The notes beneath the pieces are model-generated. The model searched no databases. It saw nothing but the letters and a program-made list of their open reading frames with translations, and was not told the DNA's origin. A stretch of DNA of 50,331 nt from Ruminococcus sp. GTDB lineage: Bacteria > Bacillota > Clostridia > Oscillospirales > Ruminococcaceae. The position numbers and the translations under genes are program-made. The stretch covers positions 1 to 50,331 of the forward strand of contig JAFUAO010000069.1 in NCBI GenBank assembly GCA_017460665.1, given 5' to 3'. Below, piece by piece: positions 8,578 to 15,721 of this stretch; within the stretch, counting starts at the first letter, position 1, and each line of letters begins with the position of its first letter.

Positions 8578-9079
8578 TTTAGTTTTAAGTTATGAGTTAT
8601 TAGTGCTTAGTAGGGACGGCCAATGGCCGTCCGTGCCTCCTCGAAAATTTGTAGGGGAGGCCGCCCTCGGCCTCCCGGAAACTGGACAATGTGTATTGAA
8701 ACGGACTGTAGGGGGCGATCCCTAACCGGGACCCGTCCCCTCTGTCAGCTTCGCTGACATCTCCCCACACTGTGGGGAGTCACCCACATCGCCCCTCCTT
8801 ATATGGAAGGTGCCATGGTATAATTGTAGGGGCGAACATCGTTCGCCCGGTGGTCATACAAAAATGGCCGGGCGCACAATGTGCGCCCCTACAATTTGTT
8901 CCCGGAGATCCGATTGATCGGGCGGGACGTCGAGGACGCCGTCCCCTACGGTCACACAGGTCATGCGGACGGTGGGTGGCCGTCCCTACATTAAAATTTC
9001 GTCCGCCGTTAGGCGGACACCACAACTAATAACTACGCACTAATAACTTGAAACTGTACGCACTAATAACTCGAAACTA
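8578..9079. repeat. Half-kilobase array of unlike short palindromes bounded by inverted AT-rich ends
   Basis: No gene is supported. At least eight hairpins with different sequences lie in a row: GGACGGCC-GGCCGTCC (about 8613-8632), GGGAGGCC-GGCCTCCC, GTCAGC-GCTGAC with TCCCCACA-TGTGGGGA, GGGGCGAAC-GTTCGCCC (about 8829-8849), GGGCGCAC-GTGCGCCC (about 8872-8889), a GGGACGTCGAGGACGCCGTCCC segment, GGACGG-CCGTCC and GTCCGCC-GGCGGAC (about 9001-9017). Many carry the flank GTAGGGG or CCCCTACA. The left end (8578-8605) and the right end share GCACTAATAACT plus AAACTAAAAA in opposite orientation, and 9034-9056 is tandemly repeated at 9057-9079 with one change. It looks like a nested build-up of small non-autonomous repeats. 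Confidence 0.7.
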
Positions 9080-9107
9080 AAAAGGACTGCGTGAGCAGTC
9101 CTTTTTT
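9079..9107 (-). terminator. Rho-independent terminator of the kinase/regulator operon
   Basis: AAAAAGGACTGC pairs with GCAGTCCTTTTT around a GTGA loop. On the minus strand it overlaps the stop codon of the sensor kinase and ends in a T tract. Confidence 0.8.
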
Positions 9108-10425
9108 AGCTATGTACGGCCTCCATGGGGAGCCTGAAAGTCACCTCCAGCCGGAACACGCCTCCCTCGGCCTTAGCCGTGAGCGTCCCGTCCAGCTCCT
9201 TCACCGCCCGGCGCATATTCCTCATGCCGAAGCCGTGATCCTTCTTGTCCTGCTTCGATGTGGAGCCGGGCTCCGCAGTCTCCGAGCAGGGATTTGTCAC
9301 CGTAAGGATCTGCACTCCGCCCCTCACCGTGCCACGGATCACGATCCGCTTCTCCGCCTCCCCCTCGTATCGGCAGCAGCCCTCAACAGCGTTGTCGATA
9401 GCGTTGAAAAGAACGGTACACAGGCTGAAGATCGGGATCTCGCCGGAGATCGCCCCCGAGAAGTCGAGGGTGCAGCCGTGCTCCGCCGCCAAGCTGTACT
9501 TGCTGTTAAGGATAGCATCGGCGAAATCGTTGCCGCTCTTGATCGTATCCGTGCGGAAGGGCGAGCCCTCGATCATGGCGTGGAGGTACTCCACCGCCTC
9601 GTCGGTCTTGTTCTTTTTCAGCAGAGCGTTAAGGCACTGCAAATGGTTCTTGTAATCGTGGCGGAAGCTCCTGATCTCGTTTGCCATGAGGCCGGACTTT
9701 TTGTAGTATTCCGCCTGAGTCAGCATCTGGCCCGACAAGAGCTCCGAGGCCTGCTTGTACTGCATCGCCGAGAAGAACATCTTCAGCATATAGATGACTG
9801 TGGTGCAGGAGAGTATTATCAGGAAGATCACCAGTATGCTGATCATGGGAGCTCTCACGGAGGAGGGTATGAAGACTGCGGAGACGAATGCGCTCAGCAG
9901 GCTCAGCAGGAACACCAGTGCCAGAGCTACTCCGGCTATGCTTTTCGGGAGAGATCCGATGTAGGCCGCAAGGCTCAGCCGCTGAGACTGCCTTTTTTTC
10001 AGCAGCACCAGCAGGAAGACCAGGTCGAACACCAGTGACACCAGCTTCGCCGGCAGCATACTATCGTCCCTTACGCTGAAGAGCTTCAAGAGCAGCGCCG
10101 TCAGCGAGGACAGCAGCGAGTCCGCCATAAGGAACATCACCGAGCAGTAAAGGGCCTTAAGCCTGTCCTTTTTGCAGACCAGTATTATGGTCAGGAAGAG
10201 CAGTGCGTACATACCGGCGAAGGTCAGGATCCTGACCCTCAGCGGCAGTCCGTCGAAGTAGAACAGGCACGACAGCGCCCCGTATGGCACAAGGAGCAGC
10301 AGGCTCCTCTTCTTTATCCTATCCGGGAAGATCATCGCCGAGGCTATCCCCATAAGGTCCAGTCCGTAGAGGATATGGGAAAGCACCGAAACGACCGCCG
10401 GGAGCCTTTCAAGTAACGCTGTCAT
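9106..10425 (-). CDS. AgrC-like membrane sensor histidine kinase (GHKL type)
   Basis: A 439-residue sensor. Residues 1-215 form six or seven membrane helices with short loops and no extracellular domain, as in AgrC/FsrC-type receptors for secreted peptides. The cytoplasmic part has an H-box RSFRHDYKNHL (phospho-accepting His near residue 254), an N-box VLFNAIDNAVEG and a G-box DHGFGMRNMRRAV, the HPK10/GHKL pattern. Its start overlaps the end of the upstream LytTR regulator gene by 17 bp, so the two are translationally coupled. There is no agrB/agrD pair nearby; the divergent biosynthetic operon is the natural candidate source of its ligand. Confidence 0.9.
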   Translation of the reverse strand: MTALLERLPAVVSVLSHILYGLDLMGIASAMIFPDRIKKRSLLLLVPYGALSCLFYFDGLPLRVRILTFAGMYALLFLTIILVCKKDRLKALYCSVMFLMADSLLSSLTALLLKLFSVRDDSMLPAKLVSLVFDLVFLLVLLKKRQSQRLSLAAYIGSLPKSIAGVALALVFLLSLLSAFVSAVFIPSSVRAPMISILVIFLIILSCTTVIYMLKMFFSAMQYKQASELLSGQMLTQAEYYKKSGLMANEIRSFRHDYKNHLQCLNALLKKNKTDEAVEYLHAMIEGSPFRTDTIKSGNDFADAILNSKYSLAAEHGCTLDFSGAISGEIPIFSLCTVLFNAIDNAVEGCCRYEGEAEKRIVIRGTVRGGVQILTVTNPCSETAEPGSTSKQDKKDHGFGMRNMRRAVKELDGTLTAKAEGGVFRLEVTFRLPMEAVHS

Positions 10426-11122
10426 TGCTTTTCAAGAATGCGAAATACCGGCTCTGGAAGTCCTTGAACCTTCCCCGTGAGATCAGGGCACGGTGGCCGT
10501 TTTTAAGCAGTATCTCAGTTTTTGAGTATGAGGCGATCTGGTCCATGTTCACAAGGAACGAGCGGTTGGTCCGGCAGAAGCGTCCCGGGTCCAGGGCCTC
10601 CTGCAATGATGAGATGCTGTTCATATACCGATAGGCGGCATCTCCGGCGGTAACGATCGAGTAGACGTTATCGGCCTGAGCGTAGATTATATCCCGTTCA
10701 AGGACCGAAACGTTCCTGTCATGCTCCATGTCTCTCAGAAGGATCCTGCGGACGTCGGCGATCTCTCTTTGAGCGGCGTCAAGGGCTTCAAAGAGCTCCT
10801 CCTTTTCCACAGGCTTCACAAGGAAGCGAAAGATGTTGTACTTTATGCTCTCAAAGACTATATCCGGATAGCTGCTCGCAAAGACTATCCTTGTGGTGAG
10901 TGAGCGTGAGCGTATCTCCTTTATGGTATCTATGCCGTTTATGCCGTTCATCATGTAGTCGAGGATGATCACGTCGAAGCTCATATCCGAGCTCAGCAGC
11001 TCACTGCCGCTGGAAAAAGTGAAGTATCCTACAGGAACGCCTCTTTCGGCGGAATAGAGCCGGCTGAGCTCAGCGAGGCGGTCCCGGAAGATCTTTTCGT
11101 CATCGCAAATCGCAATAATCAT
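10409..11122 (-). CDS. LytTR-family response regulator
   Basis: A 237-residue regulator with an N-terminal receiver domain (Asp7/Asp8 acidic pair, phospho-acceptor Asp55 in VIILDYMMNG, conserved Lys in the LVKPVEK loop near 104) and a C-terminal LytTR DNA-binding domain (about 140-233; RTNRSFLVNM and LLKNGHRALISRGRF). LytTR proteins bind two direct repeats about two helical turns apart next to a promoter. Such repeats exist 170 bp upstream (11295-11331). RBS AGGAG lies 6 nt before the ATG. It is the first gene of an operon with the AgrC-like kinase. Confidence 0.93.
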   Translation of the reverse strand: MIIAICDDEKIFRDRLAELSRLYSAERGVPVGYFTFSSGSELLSSDMSFDVIILDYMMNGINGIDTIKEIRSRSLTTRIVFASSYPDIVFESIKYNIFRFLVKPVEKEELFEALDAAQREIADVRRILLRDMEHDRNVSVLERDIIYAQADNVYSIVTAGDAAYRYMNSISSLQEALDPGRFCRTNRSFLVNMDQIASYSKTEILLKNGHRALISRGRFKDFQSRYFAFLKSNDSVT

Positions 11123-11170
11123 AAGCTACTCCTGATCAGGTGGTGATAAGAAAGGTGGAACGTATAATGT

Positions 11171-11193
11171 ATGCCGCAGCGAGGGTGCGGCAT
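11171..11193. promoter_or_regulatory. Perfect 8-bp inverted repeat in the leader of the regulator gene
   Basis: ATGCCGCA (11171-11178) and TGCGGCAT (11186-11193) are separated by 7 nt, about 50 bp upstream of the response-regulator start. It may be an mRNA hairpin or a protein-binding palindrome; no T tract follows on either strand. Confidence 0.45.
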
Positions 11194-11259
11194 TGTGGTA
11201 ATATTAGCGAACTATAGTTGGTCAAACAATTATCTATTTCAAAAAATGTCAACATTCAT

Positions 11260-11288
11260 ATTATAGCATTTTCTTTTCATGTTGTCAA
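11260..11288 (-). promoter_or_regulatory. Consensus sigma-A promoter of the LytTR-kinase operon
   Basis: On the minus strand TTGACA (11288-11283) and TATAAT (11265-11260) are exactly 17 bp apart and the -10 is preceded by TGC. It starts a leader of about 130 nt. Confidence 0.85.
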
Positions 11289-11294
11289 GGCGGA

Positions 11295-11331
11295 GGACCA
11301 TTCACAAAAAAAACGGACCGCTCACAAAAAA
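11295..11331. promoter_or_regulatory. Direct repeats, candidate LytTR regulator binding site between divergent promoters
   Basis: GGACCATTCACAAAAAA (11295-11311) and GGACCGCTCACAAAAAA (11315-11331) differ at two positions and are spaced 20 bp apart, about two helical turns. A weaker third copy, CCGTTTACAAAAAAA, starts at 11333 and contains the -35 of the plus-strand promoter. The repeats end 4 bp before that -35 and 6 bp from the -35 of the opposite promoter. Period and placement fit LytTR regulators (AgrA, ComE, VirR); the sequence itself does not match their published boxes closely, so the partner is inferred. Confidence 0.65.
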
Positions 11332-11335
11332 TCCG

Positions 11336-11363
11336 TTTACAAAAAAAGGGATAATGCTATAAT
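11336..11363 (+). promoter_or_regulatory. Promoter of the divergent biosynthetic operon
   Basis: TTTACA (11336-11341) and an extended -10 TGCTATAAT (TATAAT at 11358-11363) are 16 bp apart, with direct repeats immediately upstream. Transcription would start about 30 nt before the 13-codon micro-ORF. Confidence 0.8.
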
Positions 11364-11399
11364 GGTAAAGGTAAAAATTTAAGAAAGAGGAAATGTGCA

Positions 11400-11441
11400 A
11401 TGATCTGGGATATTTTAAGATCGCTTTTCGGGAGGCCCTAA
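11400..11441 (+). CDS. 13-residue micro-ORF, possible signal or leader peptide
   Basis: This encodes MIWDILRSLFGRP. AAGAGG lies 9 nt before the ATG, better spaced than for the overlapping ATG at 11393 (which would give 22 residues ending GSPSA). It is the first frame after a strong extended -10 promoter. The stop codon lies in the loop of a hairpin, GGAGGCCC/GGGC-t-CTCC (11431-11451), and a second hairpin CCGCT-tag-AGCGG follows at 11454-11466 before the ribosome-binding site of the next gene. The peptide is hydrophobic/amphipathic (I2, W3, I5, L6, L9, F10). It could be a leader controlling downstream translation, a peptide substrate of the operon's enzymes, or the ligand of the adjacent AgrC-like kinase. 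That it is translated is an inference. Confidence 0.45.
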   Translation: MIWDILRSLFGRP

Positions 11442-11489
11442 GGGGCTCTCCTTCCGCTTAGAGCGGAGAAGAAAAAAGAAAAGGAAGGA

Positions 11490-12776
11490 ATGATAACGAT
11501 AAGAAAGCATGCATTTTTCATCCCCACTACCCGTCAGTGCAGCGCTCCGGTGGAGAGCGCCCTCGAGGAGATAAGCCAGTATCAGCTCGAAGAGGACGAG
11601 ACAGTGGACTTTGTGCTCCTTGAGCAGAACAGGGACAAGATCTCTGCCGCCAACGGCCGGGCTTTGAAGGAGTATCAGAAGCAGTACCCTAACATCAGTA
11701 TGTACCACATCTACGCCGAGGACATCGACCGCTTCTGTGTTTCATATCTGGTAAAGACCAGAGATATGGACCCGGAGGAGGCCGCCGAGTGCTTCGGCCA
11801 CGTCTACTCCTACGGCATGACCTACAACAGGATCTTCATCATCGCCGCACTTCTGGGAGCAGACTACATACACCGCCGGGACTCCGACGTTTACACTCAG
11901 CACATCGACGGCAGGAACCTGAGCCCCTTCGAGATGGAGATGAAGTACCTCGGCAAGCGCCTGAGCAGCGTCTCCAAGAAGCGCCCGGACGACGACAGCA
12001 TGGTCTATATGGTGGGTGGAGCCTACCGTGGCAACTGGCCTATCAGCTATCAGGACATCGCCGCAAAGGACCTTGGCATTGTCTATAAGCTGATCAAGAA
12101 CGGCCGCCCGGAGGAGTCCGACGCTGAGATCGTGGACTTCGTCCAGAAGAAAATGGTCCGGGGTTGCGCCGAGGTCTATGAGAAGGACAAGGTGGAGCAC
12201 TACTCCAAGGACATGGTAGAGGTGGGCTCACAGGCCATATACAAGGTCTTCCAGTACCTGCCGATCCCCCCGGCAGAGCAGACCTCCGGCCTTGACTACA
12301 TGATAAACTTCATGCTGGAGTGCTCCGACAGCCCGATCGTCTACCACAACCGCCGTGTCCACCACGTCTACACAGACGAGCGCCAGGGCCAGCGCTGGAA
12401 CGAGAAGTACCACATCGGCCTTGCGGAGTACCGTGCATGGTACCCGGTGAACAAGAAGCTGAAGGACGTTTTCTCAGGGAGCGATGAGAAGGACTACGCC
12501 ACGATCTCGCTGACCATGGCCAAGGAGCTGGAGGGCATCGACTGGAGCAGCATACGCTCCCAGCAGGCCGAGATGCTCCACAGGATGTCAGACCTGTACA
12601 AGGAGAGCGGCAACGACAACTACATCGGCGCCGCCGGTGTCATCGAGGACAGCATAGATCAGATCATCGACAAGGTAAAAGAAAGCGTCAGCGCATATAA
12701 GGCTCTGCTGATCAACTGGGGCGCCCTTATGGAATACGCCTCAAAGAGCTCAGTGAAGAGCGTTTGCAGAGCATGA
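11490..12776 (+). CDS. DUF6271-like protein, possible GT-A-fold glycosyltransferase
   Basis: A 428-residue soluble protein with no signal peptide. I recognise similarity to an uncharacterised family (DUF6271), from memory. The N-terminus HAFFIPTTRQC followed by alternating strands and helices and a GADYIHRRDSDV segment at about residues 126-137 looks like a nucleotide-sugar-dependent GT-A fold with an acidic DxD-type motif. The C-terminal third is helical. AAGGAAGG precedes the ATG by 1-2 nt. It is the first full-length gene of an operon of eight frames with gaps of 3-36 bp, so it probably takes part in building the same product as the kinase, nucleotidyltransferase and GT2 genes behind it. 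Substrate unknown. Confidence 0.75.
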   Translation: MITIRKHAFFIPTTRQCSAPVESALEEISQYQLEEDETVDFVLLEQNRDKISAANGRALKEYQKQYPNISMYHIYAEDIDRFCVSYLVKTRDMDPEEAAECFGHVYSYGMTYNRIFIIAALLGADYIHRRDSDVYTQHIDGRNLSPFEMEMKYLGKRLSSVSKKRPDDDSMVYMVGGAYRGNWPISYQDIAAKDLGIVYKLIKNGRPEESDAEIVDFVQKKMVRGCAEVYEKDKVEHYSKDMVEVGSQAIYKVFQYLPIPPAEQTSGLDYMINFMLECSDSPIVYHNRRVHHVYTDERQGQRWNEKYHIGLAEYRAWYPVNKKLKDVFSGSDEKDYATISLTMAKELEGIDWSSIRSQQAEMLHRMSDLYKESGNDNYIGAAGVIEDSIDQIIDKVKESVSAYKALLINWGALMEYASKSSVKSVCRA

Positions 12777-12789
12777 AAGGAAGGAAGCA

Positions 12790-13488
12790 ATGACAGGATT
12801 TATCAACTATAACATCGACTACGTTATCAAATTCGGCGGCAGTATCCTTGAGGACTTCGAGGCCTGCAAGAAGACCGTTAAGGCCATATCGAAGCTGCCC
12901 GGACTGGGCGTCAGAGTGCTGGTAGTGCCCGGCGGCGGCCCCACAGACAACACTATCGAGCGCCTTGACAAGACCGCACACTTCGTGCCCTTCACCCACC
13001 ATAAGGCCTGCGCCCGTGCTCAGGACCAGACCGGCCTCATGATCTGCGATCCGGTATTCGGCGACACCTTCGCTCCCTGCCAGACCTTCGAGGAGGTCAA
13101 CGAGGCGACTGCTGCCGGAAAGGTGCCGGTGCTGCTGCCCTCCTACACGATCTTCGCCTGCGACCCCTTCGAGCGCTGCTGGGAGATCACCTCTGACGCA
13201 ATGGCAGCCTGGTATAGCTGGTTCGTCCACAGCAAGAACATCATCATCATCACCAATGTTGACGGCGTATACCCCTCCGACAAGATCGGTCAGGAGGGAG
13301 CTCTCATCTCCGAGATCACCGCAACTGACCTTATAAAGTACGGCCACAACGCCGTTGACGCCTGCACAGCGCCCTTCTTAAAGGAGAACGGGATCAACTG
13401 CTGGATCGTCAACGGGAGCTCTCCCGAGAGAATCATCGACATCGTTCAGGGCAGAAAGACAGTCGGCACCTTCATCAAGGGAGAATGA
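12790..13488 (+). CDS. Amino-acid-kinase-family protein (UMP-kinase-like)
   Basis: A 232-residue single-domain member of the amino acid kinase superfamily. Visible motifs: VIKFGGSIL at 12-20 (phosphate-binding Lys14 and glycines), PGGGPTDN at about 48-55, EITSDAMAAW at about 135-144 and TNVDGVYPSD at about 156-165. The length and lack of a regulatory ACT domain resemble UMP kinases, the molybdenum-storage protein and the small-molecule phosphate kinases of the same branch rather than aspartokinases. It probably phosphorylates a carboxylate or a monophosphate intermediate in the operon's pathway. A start 13 bp after the previous stop, with GAAAGGAAGG, supports co-translation. It is not the housekeeping pyrH by context. 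Confidence 0.85.
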   Translation: MTGFINYNIDYVIKFGGSILEDFEACKKTVKAISKLPGLGVRVLVVPGGGPTDNTIERLDKTAHFVPFTHHKACARAQDQTGLMICDPVFGDTFAPCQTFEEVNEATAAGKVPVLLPSYTIFACDPFERCWEITSDAMAAWYSWFVHSKNIIIITNVDGVYPSDKIGQEGALISEITATDLIKYGHNAVDACTAPFLKENGINCWIVNGSSPERIIDIVQGRKTVGTFIKGE

Positions 13489-13491
13489 GCC

Positions 13492-14811
13492 ATGGAGAAC
13501 CTTGAAAGCAAGCTGAGGCAGGGCCTCCTCGGGATGACCGTGTACTCTCCGGACGTTCACGCCTCGGGGATCAGCGGCGACATCGACGAGTTCATCGCCC
13601 GGCGCACGGGACTTGTGCCGGTGCTGAGACACAGGCTCTGCCATACGGCCGCTTCGATCGAGAGATTTTACGCCACCGGCGTACACAAGAACGTTCCCAA
13701 CTGGCATCATGTGGTGGACTTCTTCACCGGCGGCCCCTCCCTGATCACCTTCTGGTACGGCGAGGAGGCTATCGACAGGCTCAACTCCGTCAAGGGCAAG
13801 AGCCACCCGGCAAGAGCCGCTGCGGACACCGTCCGGGGACACTTTTTCTGCGACAACGCAGTCTGCAACCTGATACATACCAGCGACGACGTGCCGGAGC
13901 TCATCCGTGAGCTGACGGCTGCTGAGTGCTACGGCCTGCTGAAGGCCCCCTTCACCGGCAAGGCCGTTCCCAGCGAGGGCTTTTCTCAGGGAGAGCCTGA
14001 GCTCCGCCACAACGGAGCCTACACCTTCCTGAAGGTCATGGGCAGGATCCTGGGCCGTGACGTGGAGACAGATCCCGGCAGCTTCGAGGGCTCGGCAGAG
14101 CTTTACGGCGCCTGCATCGGGGAGCTACGCTCCATGGCGGAGCAGGCACCTGCGCCGGAGAGAAAGCTGATCTCCGCCTTCCTCCGGGGGGACGAGACAG
14201 TTGCCGCTGAGCTGGAAAAGTACGGCGCCTCCCCCCAAGAGCGCTTCATCGTGGCCTGCTCTGCTGCCACCCGGTCAGGCTGGGAGGAGCAGACCGGCCT
14301 TCTTGACGCAGTTACCGAGCTCCTTGGCCGGCTGGAGGGCATCGAGGGCTTCTTCATCGGAGGGAGCAGTGCAGCAAGGCTCTACGGCTACAAGTGCCTT
14401 CCCGACGACATCGACGTGATCTGCACCGACAAGGCACTGGGAGAGATCGCAGAGCGGCTGGGCCTGAAAATAAAGCGGGCCGAGAAGAGCTTCGGCAGCT
14501 ACAGCTATTGCAGTTACAGTTTCGCCGGCTATGAGGTGGAGTTCTCCACCATGGCGGACTACGCAAAGGGCTACAAGATCCTGATCGACAGCGAGATGCT
14601 GGCCCGGTCCGCCGGACAGATCCCCCTTATGCCCCCTGAGGACCTGATCTGCGAGCTGTACTCCCTCAGCCGCACAGACTATCACGACGACATCGTCAGA
14701 GCAAAGAAATACCGCAGCTTCTTCGGCAGCGCCCTTGATACGGAGTATCTGGAAAGGCGCTTCACAGGCAGCGGCATAGGAGAGGCAGCCCTTGCCGATC
14801 TTATGGGCTGA
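13492..14811 (+). CDS. NDP-kinase-like domain fused to a nucleotidyltransferase-fold domain
   Basis: A 439-residue two-domain protein. Residues 15-145 align by eye with nucleoside diphosphate kinases: FFTGGPSLITFWYGEEAID (78-96), TVRGHFFCDNAVCNLIHTSDD (113-133, taken in two parts) with the catalytic His129 in the NLIHTSD motif. The usual KPD motif near the N-terminus is SPD (Ser19 replaces Lys), so activity may be changed. After a helical linker, residues 285-410 look like a MNT/AbiEii-type nucleotidyltransferase: FFIGGSSAARLYG (287-299) and LPDDIDVI (303-310), with a third acidic position likely in YEVEFST. It starts 3 bp after the kinase stop. A kinase, an NDP-kinase-like domain and a nucleotidyltransferase in tandem suggest stepwise phosphorylation and nucleotide activation of one compound. 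I know of no named family with this fusion. Confidence 0.7.
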   Translation: MENLESKLRQGLLGMTVYSPDVHASGISGDIDEFIARRTGLVPVLRHRLCHTAASIERFYATGVHKNVPNWHHVVDFFTGGPSLITFWYGEEAIDRLNSVKGKSHPARAAADTVRGHFFCDNAVCNLIHTSDDVPELIRELTAAECYGLLKAPFTGKAVPSEGFSQGEPELRHNGAYTFLKVMGRILGRDVETDPGSFEGSAELYGACIGELRSMAEQAPAPERKLISAFLRGDETVAAELEKYGASPQERFIVACSAATRSGWEEQTGLLDAVTELLGRLEGIEGFFIGGSSAARLYGYKCLPDDIDVICTDKALGEIAERLGLKIKRAEKSFGSYSYCSYSFAGYEVEFSTMADYAKGYKILIDSEMLARSAGQIPLMPPEDLICELYSLSRTDYHDDIVRAKKYRSFFGSALDTEYLERRFTGSGIGEAALADLMG

Positions 14812-14824
14812 GGAAGGAGGCAAA

Positions 14825-15685
14825 ATGAAAAAGATCTCAGTCATCATACCCACCTACAACAGGAGCTTCCTGCTCTCAGTGACCCTCAATTCCCTCTGCG
14901 ACCAGACCCTTCCGGCGCAGGACTTCGAGGTGATCGTGGCGGACGACGGCTCCTCCGACAACACAAGAGAGATCCTTGAGGAATACTACCGCTGGCTGGA
15001 CATAAAGTACCAGTTCCAGGAGGACAAGGGCTTCCGTGTGGCCAAGGCCAGGAACATGGGCATAGCCAGCGCCGAGGCGGAGCTCTGCCTCTTCGTGGAC
15101 TCAGGGGTCTACCTTGACAGGAGATGCCTTGAGGAGCACGTCAGGCTCTATGAGCAGGAGAAATGGGACGTGGTCATCGGCAACGTCTACGGCTTTTCCT
15201 CAAAGCAGGACTACCGCTTCTCGCTGAAGGAGAGGCTCTCGGAGATCGGGATCGCCGCCACTCTGAAGGAGTGCGTGGACACCGGCTCCTACAAGGACAC
15301 AAGGATCCCCCACTACGAGAAATACGGCGGAGACATCTCAGGTCTTCCGGCGCCGTGGGTGTTCTTCTGGACCTGCCACGTCGCAGTCACCACGGATATG
15401 CTCAAAAAGGCCGGCTGCTTCGATGAGGCCTTCACCTCATGGGGGGCCGAGGACCTGGAGCTGGGCTACCGGCTCTTCTGTCAGGGAGCTAAGTTCCACT
15501 TCGGAGAAACTGCCATCTCCCTCCACTACCCCCACGACCACGACCCCAAGGAGCAGAAGAAGAGCGACAGGAACAACCTTGAATACTTCCACAAAAAACA
15601 CAACAACGATGTAACAAAGCTGCTTACCGAGATCCATATCATGGAGATCAACGACAGGCTGTTGACCACGGCAGGCAAGATATGA
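14825..15685 (+). CDS. GT2-family glycosyltransferase
   Basis: A 286-residue cytosolic glycosyltransferase of the GT-A fold. ISVIIPTYNRS (4-14), VIVADDGSSDNT (36-47), the acidic VDSG at 91-94 in place of a classical DxD, and FTSWGAEDLELGYRL (near 205-220), the ED motif of the galactosyltransferase C-terminal region seen in chondroitin-synthase-like GT2/GT27 proteins. The N-terminal Met chosen is the one 6 nt after AGGAAGGAGG; an upstream ATG at 14792 lies inside the previous gene. It has no membrane segment, so a soluble or small acceptor is likely. The operon has no polysaccharide polymerase or flippase, only a MATE exporter. Confidence 0.88.
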   Translation: MKKISVIIPTYNRSFLLSVTLNSLCDQTLPAQDFEVIVADDGSSDNTREILEEYYRWLDIKYQFQEDKGFRVAKARNMGIASAEAELCLFVDSGVYLDRRCLEEHVRLYEQEKWDVVIGNVYGFSSKQDYRFSLKERLSEIGIAATLKECVDTGSYKDTRIPHYEKYGGDISGLPAPWVFFWTCHVAVTTDMLKKAGCFDEAFTSWGAEDLELGYRLFCQGAKFHFGETAISLHYPHDHDPKEQKKSDRNNLEYFHKKHNNDVTKLLTEIHIMEINDRLLTTAGKI

Positions 15686-15721
15686 CTATCATATTCGCAT
15701 GATAAAGAGGAGAAATGAAAA

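Noticed and set aside
11393-11461. 22-codon alternative of the micro-ORF (MCNDLGYFK...)
   Set aside because: The ribosome site is only 2 nt from its ATG, while the 13-codon frame is spaced 9 nt; it remains a less likely alternative.
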